Of a DNA stretch of 54,582 nucleotides, positions 9,701 through 18,457 are shown piece by piece; positions within the stretch are counted from its first letter, which is position 1, and every line of letters begins with the position of its first letter. Where the stretch lies: the NCBI RefSeq assembly GCF_001937195.1, contig NZ_MSDO01000013.1:1-54582 (forward strand). The letters run 5' to 3'. The stretch comes from Salinicola socius. Lineage in GTDB: Bacteria; Pseudomonadota; Gammaproteobacteria; Pseudomonadales; Halomonadaceae. The translations under genes were made by a program, and so were the position numbers. The notes under the pieces are model-generated. The model was not told where the DNA came from. It saw only the letters and a program-made list of their open reading frames with translations, and did not search any database.

Positions 9701-10724
9701 GGCCCAGTACCTCCACATGCAGGTCAAAGGATTCGAGCGTTGCCAGGGCCTGCCGGGTCTGCGAGGCGCTGCCCATCAATTCGGCGATCATCAGTCCCAG
9801 CGTACGGCCCTGTATGGACTCGACCTTGGCCTGCAGAATACTGACATCGATGCCATGTTCACGGGCCAGCCGCGAAATCAGTGGGGTTGCCACGCTATCG
9901 CCGGAGAACGTCAGCCGCACCACGGGATGCGTGCTCTCGCCGGATTCCGGTTCGAGGCGTTCGATCAGGGCCTGCGGCGCTTCCAGCTTGAGGAAGTCGT
10001 TCAGGAAATCCCGCCCCAACTGGGTGCCGGGGGCCGTAAAGAAGTCGCCGACGTCGGCATCTTCCACCAGGCGTCCGTCGGATATCAGACCGACGCGATG
10101 GCAGATCGTCTTCACCACTTCCATCTCGTGAGTGATCAGCAGAATGGTGAGTCCCAGGCGTTGATTGATCTCCTGCAGCAGCGTCAGGATCGATGCCGTC
10201 GTCTGCGGGTCGAGCGCCGAGGTTGCCTCGTCACACAGCAGCACCTTGGGTTGGCTGGCCAGGGCGCGGGCAATCGCCACGCGCTGCTTCTGACCGCCAG
10301 ACAACTGGGCCGGATACTGCGCCGTCTTGTCCGCCAACCCCGTCATCTCCAGTAGCGGCAACACGCGTTCCCGAATGGTCTGACGGGATTGCCCCATCAG
10401 CTCCAGCGGCAAAGCGACGTTGTCGTAGACGGTACGATTGGTCAGCAGGTTGAAGTGCTGAAAGATCATGCCGCACTGATGTCGTGCCTGGCGTAGGGCG
10501 GCGGCGTCCATGGCAGTCAGTTCCTGCCCGTCGATGACGACGCGGCCGGCTGAGGGGCGCTCGAGGAGATTGACGCAGCGGATCAGGGTCGATTTGCCGG
10601 CGCCGGAGAGGCCAATGACGCCGTGAATCGTGCCCTTGGGTACCTGCAGGTCGATATCTTTCAGCGCCTGCACGGCACCGGGCCCGCTGCCGTAGGTTTT
10701 GGAAACGTTGTCCAGTGAGATCAT
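9681..10724 (-). CDS. metN: Methionine ABC transporter ATP-binding protein MetN
   Basis: ATPase of the methionine importer, 347 residues. Walker A GLSGAGKST is at residues 38-46, the signature is LSGGQKQR and Walker B is VLLCDEATSALDP. The C-terminal about 80 residues (from near PVVRLTF) form the NIL domain that binds methionine and inhibits transport in E. coli MetN. It is first of metN-metI-metQ. A possible -10 element, TATACT on the minus strand at 10831-10826, lies about 100 bases upstream, without a convincing -35. No SAM riboswitch or clear MetJ box was seen. Confidence 0.92.
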   Translation of the reverse strand: MISLDNVSKTYGSGPGAVQALKDIDLQVPKGTIHGVIGLSGAGKSTLIRCVNLLERPSAGRVVIDGQELTAMDAAALRQARHQCGMIFQHFNLLTNRTVYDNVALPLELMGQSRQTIRERVLPLLEMTGLADKTAQYPAQLSGGQKQRVAIARALASQPKVLLCDEATSALDPQTTASILTLLQEINQRLGLTILLITHEMEVVKTICHRVGLISDGRLVEDADVGDFFTAPGTQLGRDFLNDFLKLEAPQALIERLEPESGESTHPVVRLTFSGDSVATPLISRLAREHGIDVSILQAKVESIQGRTLGLMIAELMGSASQTRQALATLESFDLHVEVLGHVQRTD

Positions 10725-10943
10725 TGGGCGTATCGGAAGCGTCTGTCTGGGTTCGGGAGGCGGCGGGGCAGTTCGGCGCGCCGTCTGGGCGTCATCGGCG
10801 ACGGCCCCGCGTCGATGAGCGCGCTAGTATACGGATCTCGTCGGGTCAGAGCGACCGCTGGCGCCGGGCCGTGTCGCGAGATACCGTAGGCGACGATGGC
10901 AGCTTGCCGCCACACGGTTTCTCCCCGGTGACAGCTCTCTGCC

Positions 10944-11006
10944 TCAAAGACTCGGGACGCTGTTTCAAAGGCTCGAGACGCTGTTTCAAAGGCTCGAGAC
11001 TGTGTT
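10944..11006 (+). repeat. Three 21-bp degenerate tandem repeats before rutE
   Basis: Units at 10944-10964, 10965-10985 and 10986-11006 each begin TCAAAG and contain CTCGRGAC followed by a TGTT end. Units 1 and 2 differ at two positions. A partial fourth copy (TCAA) follows. The array occupies the part of the metN-rutE gap just upstream of the rutE ribosome binding site. The rest of the 317-base gap (10725-10943) holds no recognised gene. Confidence 0.85.
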
Positions 11007-11041
11007 TCAACGACACTTTTTAGACAACAAGGAGAAACGCG

Positions 11042-11632
11042 ATGCTGCCATCACTGGATGACCAGGCGCTGAACCAGCTTTTTCTGGAAGCGCATACCCA
11101 TAATGCCTGGCAACCTCGGGAAATCACCGAGGAGACCCTGCGCCAGCTCTACGCGCTGGTCAAGATGGGGCCGACCTCGGCCAATTGCTGTCCGGCACGC
11201 TTTGTCTTCGTCCGCTCGACCGCGGGCAAGGACAAGTTGTTACCCTGCGTCTCTTCCGGAAATGCCGACAAGACGGCGACGGCGCCATGTACGGTGATCG
11301 TGGCCTACGACAAGCGCTTCTACGATCAGTTGCCGATGCTGTTCCCGGTTGCCGACGCCAAAAGCTGGTTCACCGGGAGCGAAGCCTTCGCCGAACAGAC
11401 AGCGCTACGCAACAGTTCGATGCAGGCCGGTTATCTGATTCTGGCGGCGCGCGCCATGGGACTGGATACCGGGCCCATGTCCGGATTCGACCCCGAGGCA
11501 CTGGATGATGCCTTTTTCGCCGGTACCGATTGGACGGCCAACTTGCTGATCAACCTGGGTTACGGTGACGAGTCCGGCGTCAAGCCGCGCCTGCCGCGTC
11601 TGGCGTTCGAAGACGCTTGCCAACTGGCTTGA
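11042..11632 (+). CDS. rutE: Malonic semialdehyde reductase RutE (nitroreductase family)
   Basis: Reduces malonic semialdehyde from uracil breakdown to 3-hydroxypropionate, detoxifying the end product of the Rut pathway. 196 residues, the same length as E. coli RutE. It shows the FMN-binding nitroreductase pattern [16 protein letters not shown] near residue 42 and a C-terminal [10 protein letters not shown] region. AAGGAG lies before the ATG. Unlike E. coli, where rutE is inside rutABCDEFG, here it stands apart, on the other side of rutR from rutABCDF. It may be co-regulated or expressed separately; no RutR palindrome was seen directly upstream. Confidence 0.88.
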   Translation: MLPSLDDQALNQLFLEAHTHNAWQPREITEETLRQLYALVKMGPTSANCCPARFVFVRSTAGKDKLLPCVSSGNADKTATAPCTVIVAYDKRFYDQLPMLFPVADAKSWFTGSEAFAEQTALRNSSMQAGYLILAARAMGLDTGPMSGFDPEALDDAFFAGTDWTANLLINLGYGDESGVKPRLPRLAFEDACQLA

Positions 11633-11661
11633 CCGGCGGACCAAAGCATCGACTCTGCCGT

Positions 11662-11700
11662 ATGGAACCCGCTCGACCGGTGGCCTCGGGCGGGTTCCAT
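11662..11700. terminator. Long hairpin between converging rutE and rutR
   Basis: ATGGAACCCGC and GCGGGTTCCAT form a perfect 11-bp stem around a 17-base loop. No T-tract follows on either strand, so it is only a probable bidirectional terminator. Confidence 0.5.
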
Positions 11701-11731
11701 CGCAACCCCCAAAGTGCCGTCCAACGCCATT

Positions 11732-12397
11732 TCAGATTGCTGCCTGTCGCGGCAGCAAACCGCCCAGCACGATGCGCTGAATATTGTCGACCGTGGCTTC
11801 GAAGAAATCGGGGTCGGCCAGCGTCTTGCCGGAAATTGCCTCGATCTGTACGGCGAAATCGGCGTAATGCTGCGTGGTACCCCACAGCAGATAGATCAGA
11901 TGATGCGGGTCGACCGGCAGCAGCTTGCCGCCAGCGATCCAGTGCTCGATGACCTTCGATTTTTCCTCGACCAGCGCGCGCAAGTCTTGCTGCAGCTCTT
12001 CCTTCAGCAGTGGCGCGCCCTGAATCATCTCCAGGCAGAACAGGCGCGACTCCTGCACGTGATCCCTCGACAGCTCGACCTTGATCCGAATGTAGTGACC
12101 GATCGCCGCCTCCGGGGTCTGGTCGGCGTCAATGGCGCGTATCGGTTCCAGCCAGGTATTCAGAATCTGTTGCAGGACCGAGACGTAGAGCTTTTCCTTG
12201 GACGGGAAGTAATAGAGCAGATTGGTCTTGGAGACGCCCGCCTGGTCGGCGATGGCGTCCAGGCTGGCGCCGCGCAGGCCGAACTGGGAAAACAGCGTCA
12301 GCGCCGCATCGCGAATGCGTTGCTTGCGGGCTTCGCTGGCAGCGGCGCGGCCCGGGTTGGAGACGGCGGTGGGAGCCGCGGGCGTGATTGGCATCAT
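11732..12397 (-). CDS. rutR: TetR-family regulator RutR
   Basis: Uracil- and thymine-responsive regulator that in E. coli represses the rut operon and affects pyrimidine synthesis genes. 221 residues. The TetR helix-turn-helix is at about residues 46-65 with the signature KTNLLYYFPSKE. The C-terminal ligand domain includes LWGTTQHYADFA, as in RutR. It lies convergent to rutE and divergent from rutA. A palindrome resembling the E. coli RutR site is found at 12633-12648 in the rutR-rutA intergenic region, so it could control both directions. Confidence 0.9.
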   Translation of the reverse strand: MMPITPAAPTAVSNPGRAAASEARKQRIRDAALTLFSQFGLRGASLDAIADQAGVSKTNLLYYFPSKEKLYVSVLQQILNTWLEPIRAIDADQTPEAAIGHYIRIKVELSRDHVQESRLFCLEMIQGAPLLKEELQQDLRALVEEKSKVIEHWIAGGKLLPVDPHHLIYLLWGTTQHYADFAVQIEAISGKTLADPDFFEATVDNIQRIVLGGLLPRQAAI

Positions 12398-12632
12398 GGT
12401 CGTCCTGACAAACGAATCCCTGAATGGCGTGCCGACCCGCCTTGCAAGGGCGTTGGATCACGGCCATTGCAGGGGGGAACAATCGTTCGGCACTTTACCA
12501 CGCCGGTTCGAGGCTGACGTCATTGACCTGAAAGCACTGCTTCGGCCAGCGATGAGTGCCTGGCAAGGCGCACCGAATCTGCGCGAATCTGCCATTCCCT
12601 GCGTCATTTTCGCGCACCTTGTTCTTATGACG

Positions 12633-12648
12633 TGGACCATTTGGTCTG
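12633..12648 (+). promoter_or_regulatory. Probable RutR operator
   Basis: The sequence TGGACCATTTGGTCTG contains the perfect core GACCA-TT-TGGTC and agrees with the E. coli RutR consensus (TTGACCA-2-TGGTCAA) in all central positions. It lies between divergent rutR and rutA, about 55 bases upstream of the sigma-54-type promoter. Confidence 0.75.
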
Positions 12649-12702
12649 CCGGTGTTTCATCGTCTTGTCCCAAGTCGTTGAAAGCGGATCAGGAACGTTG
12701 CG

Positions 12703-12719
12703 TTGGCACGACAGTTGTT
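12703..12719 (+). promoter_or_regulatory. Sigma-54-type promoter of rutA
   Basis: TTGGCACG-ACAG-TTGTT matches the -24/-12 pattern (TGGCACG-4-TTGCW), with the invariant GG separated by 10 bases from GT in place of GC. Transcription would start near 12730, about 80 bases before rutA. In E. coli the rut promoter is sigma-54 and NtrC dependent. Two GCGCACC half-sites at 12568-12574 and 12612-12618 are weak candidates for activator binding. The rest of 12398-12811 holds no gene. Confidence 0.7.
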
Positions 12720-12811
12720 AGAGGGATATCAGGCGTTGGGCCGCCGCTGGTCAGCAACCTCCCGGTGAGCGACAGACCGACAACGATATCCATGACGACG
12801 GGGAATGACTC

Positions 12812-13915
12812 ATGCAACTGGGCCTCTTTATTCCTATCGGTAACAACGGCTGGCTGATTTCCGAGAATGCGCCGCAGTACATGCCGAGCTTCGAACTCAA
12901 CAAGGCGGTGACCCAGAAGGCCGAGAGCTACGGCTTCGAGTTCGTGCTGTCGATGATCAAGCTGCGCGGGTTCGGCGGCAAGACCGAGTTCTGGGAGCAC
13001 GCGTTGGAGTCATTCACCCTGATGGCGGGGCTGGCGGCCGTGACCTCGAAGATCAATCTCTACGCTACCGCGGCGACATTGGTGATGCCGCCGGCGATTA
13101 CCGCGCGCATGGCGGCGACCATCGATTCGATCGCCCCGGGACGTTTCGGCATCAATCTGGTGACCGGCTGGCAGAAACCGGAATATAGCCAGATGGGAAT
13201 GTGGCCGGGGGACGATTACTTCGCCAGGCGCTACGCCTATCTCGACGAGTACACCACGGTGCTGCGGGATCTGCTGGAAACGGGTCACAGCGATCTGAAG
13301 GGCGACTTTTTCCAGATGGATGACTGTCGCCTGAGTCCGCGTCCGGAGCAGGGCGTCAAGATCGTCTGCGCCGGCCAGTCGAGTGCCGGCATGGCCTTCA
13401 CCGCCAAGCACGCCGACTACAGCTTCTGCTTCGGCAAGGGACTGAATACGCCGGCGGCGTTCGCCGATACTGCCGCGCGCCTCAACGCGGCGGGCAGGGA
13501 ATCCGGGCGCGATATCGCTTGCTACGTGCTGTTCATGGTGATCGCCGACGAGACCGACGAAGCGGCCATGGCACGCTGGGAGCATTACAAGGCGGGTGCC
13601 GATCAGGAGGCGCTCGACTGGATGGCCGACCAGGGCAGTCAGGACAAGAGTTCGGGCAAGGATACCAACGTGCGCCAGATGACCGATCCGACATCGGCGG
13701 TCAACTTCAACATGGGCACCCTGGTCGGCTCCTACGCCAATGTCGCGCGGATGCTCGACGAGATCGACACCGTCGAGGGCGTCGGCGGCGTGATGCTGAC
13801 GTTCGATGACTTTCTGGCAGGTCTGGATATCTTCGGCAGGCGCGTGCAGCCGTTGATGAAGACTCGAATGGATGTCCTCAACGCGCCGGGCGAAACGGCC
13901 GAGGTGGCGAAATGA
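12812..13915 (+). CDS. rutA: Pyrimidine monooxygenase RutA
   Basis: Flavin-dependent enzyme of the luciferase-like family that opens the uracil ring with oxygen to give a ureidoacrylate-type product, using reduced FMN from RutF. 367 residues. Family landmarks include [15 protein letters not shown] at the N-terminus, [15 protein letters not shown] near residue 110 and [13 protein letters not shown] near the end. GGGGAATG precedes the ATG. It is the first gene of the operon and its stop overlaps the rutB start (ATGA). Confidence 0.93.
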   Translation: MQLGLFIPIGNNGWLISENAPQYMPSFELNKAVTQKAESYGFEFVLSMIKLRGFGGKTEFWEHALESFTLMAGLAAVTSKINLYATAATLVMPPAITARMAATIDSIAPGRFGINLVTGWQKPEYSQMGMWPGDDYFARRYAYLDEYTTVLRDLLETGHSDLKGDFFQMDDCRLSPRPEQGVKIVCAGQSSAGMAFTAKHADYSFCFGKGLNTPAAFADTAARLNAAGRESGRDIACYVLFMVIADETDEAAMARWEHYKAGADQEALDWMADQGSQDKSSGKDTNVRQMTDPTSAVNFNMGTLVGSYANVARMLDEIDTVEGVGGVMLTFDDFLAGLDIFGRRVQPLMKTRMDVLNAPGETAEVAK

Positions 13916-14697
13916 GCGGACTCAAGCAGACGCCGGTGGTGCGTCGTGGCGGTGACGGCGTCAATGACGAGATCGTGCTGGCCGGTCGGCCGGAGGCGAT
14001 CGCGATGCCGTGCTCCGAGACGGCATTGATCGTCGTCGACATGCAGAACGCCTATGCCACTCGGGGTGGCTACCTCGATCTGGCCGGTTTCGATGTCACC
14101 ACCACCGGGCCGGTCATCGAGCGAATTGCCAAGGCGATCAAGCTGGCGCGCGCGGCGGGCATCCAGGTGATCTTCTTCCAGAATGGCTGGGATGCCGAGT
14201 ACGTCGAGGCCGGCGGCCCGGGGTCTCCCAACTGGCACAAGTCCAATGCACTGAAGACCATGCGTCAGCAACCCGAGTTGAAGGGACAGCTGCTGGCCAA
14301 GGGTACCTGGGATTACGCGCTGGTCGACGCACTGAAGCCTCAGTCTGGAGACATCGTGCTGCCGAAGCCGCGCTATAGCGGGTTCTTCAACACGGCGCTG
14401 GACAGCATCCTGCGTTCGCGGGGTATTCACCACCTGCTGTTCACCGGCATCGCCACCAACGTGTGCGTCGAGTCGACGCTACGTGATGGCTTCTTCCTCG
14501 AATATTTCGGCACCGTGCTGGAGGACGCGACCTATCAAGCCGGCCCGCCTTCGGCACAGAGCAGCGCCATCTTCAATATCGAAACCTTTTTCGGCTGGGT
14601 ATCGAGCGTCGACGCCTTCGAGGACGCCTGCGCGGCGCTAACCGACGCCCGGCAGCCACACGCTTCACCCATGACTTCAGCAGCAGCAGGAGAGTGA
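13912..14697 (+). CDS. rutB: Ureidoacrylate amidohydrolase RutB
   Basis: Hydrolyses the ring-opened product to 3-aminoacrylate and carbamate, releasing the first nitrogen of uracil. 261 residues with the isochorismatase-like fold. The catalytic triad is visible as Asp43 in VVDMQNAY, the lysine in [10 protein letters not shown] and the cysteine in [11 protein letters not shown]. It overlaps rutA by 4 bases, and the rutC start follows within 3 bases of its stop. Confidence 0.93.
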   Translation: MSGLKQTPVVRRGGDGVNDEIVLAGRPEAIAMPCSETALIVVDMQNAYATRGGYLDLAGFDVTTTGPVIERIAKAIKLARAAGIQVIFFQNGWDAEYVEAGGPGSPNWHKSNALKTMRQQPELKGQLLAKGTWDYALVDALKPQSGDIVLPKPRYSGFFNTALDSILRSRGIHHLLFTGIATNVCVESTLRDGFFLEYFGTVLEDATYQAGPPSAQSSAIFNIETFFGWVSSVDAFEDACAALTDARQPHASPMTSAAAGE

Positions 14698-14699
14698 TC

Positions 14700-15086
14700 A
14701 TGCCCAAGACGAGTGTCATTCCCGCCGGTTCCGGTGCCCCTCTGGCCCCGTTCGTCCCGGGTAGCCAGGCCGATAACATCCTTTACGTTTCCGGCACTCT
14801 GCCGTTCGACAAGGACAATAACGTGGTTTACGTCGGTGACGCTGCGGCCCAGACCCGTCACGTGCTGGAACTCATTCAGAGCGTGATCGAGACCGCCGGT
14901 GGCAGCATGAATGACGTCACCTTCAACTCGATCTTTCTGCGCAACTGGGAAGACTATGCGGCGATCAACGCGGTCTACGCAGAATTCTTTCCCGGCGAGA
15001 AGCCGGCGCGTTACTGCATCCAGTGCGGGCTGGTGAAGCCGGATGCGCTGATCGAGATCGCCTCGATCGCGCATTTGCCTCACTGA
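14700..15086 (+). CDS. rutC: 3-aminoacrylate deaminase RutC (RidA family)
   Basis: RidA/YjgF-family protein, 128 residues, exactly the E. coli length. Later biochemical work assigns 3-aminoacrylate deamination to RutC, giving malonic semialdehyde and ammonia. The conserved arginine (Arg104 in [10 protein letters not shown]) and glutamate (Glu119) that hold the substrate carboxylate and water are present. The ATG at 14700 was chosen over an in-frame GTG at 14694 because AGGAG lies 8 bases before it and [10 protein letters not shown] matches family N-termini. Confidence 0.93.
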   Translation: MPKTSVIPAGSGAPLAPFVPGSQADNILYVSGTLPFDKDNNVVYVGDAAAQTRHVLELIQSVIETAGGSMNDVTFNSIFLRNWEDYAAINAVYAEFFPGEKPARYCIQCGLVKPDALIEIASIAHLPH

Positions 15087-15122
15087 CTCGTTGGCTGACG
15101 CCTTGCCGGAAGGAACTCGTCA

Positions 15123-15896
15123 ATGCACTACGAAATACTGGGACGCACGGAGCCCGATGCCCCGACGATTCTGCTCTCCGCGGGCTTGGGTGGCGCCGGT
15201 CGCTTCTGGGAGCCGCAACTGGCTGCACTGGAGACGACACACCGGGTGGTGATCTATGACCACCTCGGTACGGGCAAGAGCCCTGCCGAGCTGCCGAGCG
15301 GCTACGCGATCGATGATATGGCACAGGAAGCGCTGGCCTTGCTCGACCGGTTGAACATCGAGCGCGTCGATTTCATGGGCCATGCCCTGGGTGGTCTGGT
15401 CGGGCTGCAGATGGCGCTGCTGGCGCCGGCCCGGCTGGGTCGGCTAATCGTGATCAATGCCTGGAGTCGTGTCGATGTCCAGAGTGAGCGCTGTTTTCGG
15501 GTACGCCTGGCGCTGCTCCAGGACAGCGGGGCCGAAGCGTATCTGCACGCGCAGCCACTGTTTCTCTATCCCGCCGACTGGCTGTCCGCCAACCACGAGC
15601 GGCTGCTGGCCGAAGAGGCTCACGCGCTCGCGCATTTTCCGGGCGCGCATAACGTGCTGGCACGCATCGGAGCGCTGTCGGCCTTCGACATCGACGCGAG
15701 GCTGGGGGAGATCGCCACGCCCACGCTGGTGATCGCCTCCCGGGACGATCTGCTGGTGCCGTACCCGCGCTCGGAGCGGCTCGCCGAGGGGCTGTCCGAC
15801 GCGCGGCTGGCGGTATTCGACTACGGCGGACACGGGCTGACGGTGACCGTGCCTGACTCGTTCAACGCCTCGGTAGCGCGATTCCTGGCAACCTGA
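15123..15896 (+). CDS. rutD: Alpha/beta hydrolase RutD
   Basis: Putative aminoacrylate hydrolase accessory of the Rut pathway, thought to speed removal of 3-aminoacrylate. 257 residues. The nucleophile elbow reads GHALGG (residues 86-91), with alanine at position 88 where active serine hydrolases have serine. E. coli RutD also has GHALG, so the loss is a family trait and not decay. GGAAGGA lies before the ATG. The gene sits between rutC and rutF in the operon. Confidence 0.9.
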   Translation: MHYEILGRTEPDAPTILLSAGLGGAGRFWEPQLAALETTHRVVIYDHLGTGKSPAELPSGYAIDDMAQEALALLDRLNIERVDFMGHALGGLVGLQMALLAPARLGRLIVINAWSRVDVQSERCFRVRLALLQDSGAEAYLHAQPLFLYPADWLSANHERLLAEEAHALAHFPGAHNVLARIGALSAFDIDARLGEIATPTLVIASRDDLLVPYPRSERLAEGLSDARLAVFDYGGHGLTVTVPDSFNASVARFLAT

Positions 15897-15946
15897 TCAC
15901 CGCTTTGATGGCTTGAGCGGCAGCGGTGAGGGAGAGGAGAGATTTG

Positions 15947-16489
15947 ATGATGACCTCGTTACAGAAACCTGAATACGACGTGGAAGCGCTGAGTGCCGTT
16001 TTGCCATCGGCATTTCGCGAAGCGATGTCGCGATTGGCGGCCGCGGTCAACGTGGTGACCACCGATGGCCCGGCCGGGCGCGCCGGTTTCACGGCGTCGG
16101 CCGTATGCAGCGTGACCGACGAACCGCCGACGCTGCTGGTCTGCATCAACCGGCGCGCTTCGGCCTATCCCTCTTTTGCTGACAATCCGGCGCTTTGTGT
16201 CAACGTGCTGAGTGCCGACCATCAACAGGTTTCCAATACCTTTGGTGGCAAGACGCCCATGGCGGAACGCTTCGCGCAGGCGGACTGGACGACACGCGAG
16301 ACAGGGGCTCCGGTACTGGCGAATGCGCTGGCACATTTCGAATGCCGGATCGGCCAGCGCGTGGCGGTTGGCACCCACGACGTGTTGTTCTGCGAGATCG
16401 TGGCGATGTCGACCTGCGACGAGAGCCAATGCCTGCTCTATTTCGACCGCCAGTATCACCAGTTGCCGCGGCTGGCCCCCGGCGGCTGA
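15947..16489 (+). CDS. rutF: FMN reductase RutF
   Basis: NADH-dependent flavin reductase that supplies reduced FMN to RutA. About 180 residues, flavin-reductase-like split barrel. Family sequence is visible in [30 protein letters not shown] and FCEIVAM. An upstream GTG at 15926 is in frame, but its first codons overlap a good ribosome binding site (GAGAGGAGAG), so the ATG at 15947 was chosen; the ATG at 15950 is equally possible. A 19-bp repeat array follows shortly after its stop. Confidence 0.9.
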   Translation: MMTSLQKPEYDVEALSAVLPSAFREAMSRLAAAVNVVTTDGPAGRAGFTASAVCSVTDEPPTLLVCINRRASAYPSFADNPALCVNVLSADHQQVSNTFGGKTPMAERFAQADWTTRETGAPVLANALAHFECRIGQRVAVGTHDVLFCEIVAMSTCDESQCLLYFDRQYHQLPRLAPGG

Positions 16490-16504
16490 GCGGCAACCGT
16501 ATCG

Positions 16505-16618
16505 TCATGATCTATCGAGACCGTCATGAGTTATCGGGCGCGTCATGACCGACTTGGAATCTCATGACCCATTTGGAACTTAATGAACCACTTGGAACTT
16601 AATGAACCACTTGGAACT
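16505..16618 (+). repeat. Six 19-bp tandem repeats between rutF and the permease gene
   Basis: Units start at 16505, 16524, 16543, 16562, 16581 and 16600. The last two are identical (TAATGAACCACTTGGAACT), the fourth differs slightly, and similarity falls steadily toward the first, which keeps mainly TCATGA. A partial seventh (TCCTGACCCC) follows. The array starts 15 bases after the rutF stop and ends 40 bases before the next ATG. Confidence 0.92.
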
Positions 16619-16658
16619 TCCTGACCCCCAGGGGTCGCCACGGGATCGGAGACACACA

Positions 16659-18173
16659 ATGACAATATCCGCTTCTCGCATGGTCGAACGTGACGGCAGG
16701 ATCGAGCTCAGCCTCGGCGATGACGTCCGCGATAGTGCCTGTTTCAATCACGATATCGCGCCGACGACGGCCAGCGAACGTACCTGGTCGAAATGGAATA
16801 TCGCCGCGCTCTGGGTCGGGCTCTCGATCTGCGTACCGACCTATACCCTGGGTGGCGTACTCACCGCCTATTTCGGGCTGAGTGTGCTCGAAGCCTTGGT
16901 CGCAATTCTGCTGGCCAACGTGATTCTGTTGATTCCGCTGACGTTGAACGCCTTTCCCGGAACCCGCTACGGCATTCCGTTCCCGGTAGTGCTGCGTTCG
17001 TCGTTCGGCATTCGCGGCTCGAATGTTCCTTGCCTGATCCGCGCGCTGGTCGGTTGTGGTTGGTTCGGCATCCAGACGATGTTCGGCGGCCTGGCGATTC
17101 ATCTGCTGCTATCCGCGATCGTGCCGCCGTGGCAATCGCTGGGCGGCTGGGGGCAGGTTCTCGGTTTCTTCATCTTCGCGGCGATGAATCTCTGGGTGGT
17201 GATTCGCGGTGCGGAGTCGATCAAGTGGCTCGAGACACTGTCGGCGCCGTTGCTGTTGCTCGTCGCCATCGGATTGATGGTATGGGCGCTGCCGCACGTT
17301 TCGCTGAGCGAGTTGATGGCGCAGCCACCGTCGCGACCGGCAGGCGCATCGGTGACGACCTACTTTCTGTCGGGACTCACGGCGATGGTCGGTTTCTGGG
17401 CGACGCTATCGCTGAACATTCCGGACTTCAGCCGTTTCGCCAAGAGCCAGAAGGATCAGATCGTCGGCCAGATCATCGGGCTTCCGTTGACCATGTTCTT
17501 CTTCGCCGCGCTGGGGGTGGTGATGACGGCGGCGTCGGCGTCGCTGGTCGGGGAGACCGTCTCCGATCCGGTCACGCTGATCGGTCATATCGATAGCCCC
17601 GTCTGGGTATCGATCGCCATGGTGTTGATCGTGATCGCCACGATCTCGACCAACACGGCGGGTAATATCGTCTCGCCGACGAATGACTTCCAGAACATCG
17701 CCCCCAAGTTGATCAACCGCACGGGTGGCGTGCTGTTGACCGGATTGGTCGGTACCTTGCTGATGGGTTATGACCTGCTGCACAAGGCAGGGGTCATCGT
17801 CTCCGACGTGACGCTGGAAAGTCTCTATTCCAATTGGCTGCTGGGGTATTCGAGCCTGCTGGGGCCGATCGCCGGGATCATGGCGGTGGATTACTTCCTG
17901 ATCAAGCGCCAGCGTCTGGACGTGGTCGCGCTCTACCGCGATGACGGTCGCTATCCGACGATCAACGTGGCCGGCTTCATCGCCTTCGGCGTACCGGTGG
18001 TGCTGACACTGATATCGTTGATCACGGGGCTGTGGCAGTGGTTCTACGACTACGGCTGGTTTACCGGCTCGCTGTTGGGCGCAATGATCTACTACATCGC
18101 CGGCAAGACGCTGGATCGTTCGCGTGATGCGCCCTGCGACATCCACACCGCGGATTCCGCTTCGGTGGGTTGA
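16659..18173 (+). CDS. NCS1 family nucleobase/cation symporter
   Basis: Inner-membrane transporter, 504 residues with about twelve membrane helices, of the NCS1 family (cytosine, uracil, allantoin and hydantoin permeases). Typical features are the N-terminal SKWNIAALWVGLSICVPTY, PFPVVLRSSFGIRG and NIPDFSRFAKS. The position at the end of rutABCDF suggests it imports uracil or thymine. In E. coli this role belongs to RutG, which is from the unrelated NCS2 family. GGAG lies 9 bases before the ATG at 16659; an upstream in-frame start at 16602 lies inside the repeat array and is unlikely. The exact substrate cannot be read from sequence. Confidence 0.87.
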   Translation: MTISASRMVERDGRIELSLGDDVRDSACFNHDIAPTTASERTWSKWNIAALWVGLSICVPTYTLGGVLTAYFGLSVLEALVAILLANVILLIPLTLNAFPGTRYGIPFPVVLRSSFGIRGSNVPCLIRALVGCGWFGIQTMFGGLAIHLLLSAIVPPWQSLGGWGQVLGFFIFAAMNLWVVIRGAESIKWLETLSAPLLLLVAIGLMVWALPHVSLSELMAQPPSRPAGASVTTYFLSGLTAMVGFWATLSLNIPDFSRFAKSQKDQIVGQIIGLPLTMFFFAALGVVMTAASASLVGETVSDPVTLIGHIDSPVWVSIAMVLIVIATISTNTAGNIVSPTNDFQNIAPKLINRTGGVLLTGLVGTLLMGYDLLHKAGVIVSDVTLESLYSNWLLGYSSLLGPIAGIMAVDYFLIKRQRLDVVALYRDDGRYPTINVAGFIAFGVPVVLTLISLITGLWQWFYDYGWFTGSLLGAMIYYIAGKTLDRSRDAPCDIHTADSASVG

Positions 18174-18276
18174 ATACGCAGACCGATTGGCGGCGGCGGC
18201 TTGAAAGGCAGAAAGGCCACCCACTCGGGTGACCATCAACGTTGAACACCCCCTTTTAGCCAGACTGCCTCGGGAG

Positions 18277-18293
18277 ACCGGCGCACCGGTTTT
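18277..18293 (+). terminator. Weak hairpin with T-run after the NCS1 permease gene
   Basis: ACCGG-CGCA-CCGGT is followed by TTT. The stem is only 5 bp. A second weak stem, GGCCACCC/GGGTGACC with one mismatch, lies near 18215-18234. The gap 18174-18457 otherwise holds a possible -10 box, TAGAAT (18379-18384), for riboflavin synthase. No FMN riboswitch sequence was recognised. Confidence 0.35.
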
Positions 18294-18457
18294 CGGGAAT
18301 CCATCGGTGCATTGAATGGCGGCCAGCCAGGGTCGGCCGAAGAGGGCGTCAATGTCATGGCAAACGCCAGCGGCGTGCTAGAATTCTCGTTCTTGTTGCC
18401 CGCCGAGCGTGTCTGTCATCGGTGGATAGCCATTCGTCCAGGCCAGGAGAGCGGTTG

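Noticed and set aside
10725-10800. MetJ boxes upstream of metN
   Set aside because: Only scattered AGAC words occur; no tandem AGACGTCT-like pair was found.
15378-15395. RutD as a mutated, inactivated gene because its nucleophile serine is alanine
   Set aside because: E. coli RutD has the same GHALG elbow, so this is a family trait and not decay.
16505-16618. CRISPR array
   Set aside because: Repeats are contiguous with no spacers, units are 19 bp and degenerate, and no cas gene is nearby.
18174-18457. FMN riboswitch before riboflavin synthase
   Set aside because: The conserved RFN element sequence blocks could not be found in the leader.
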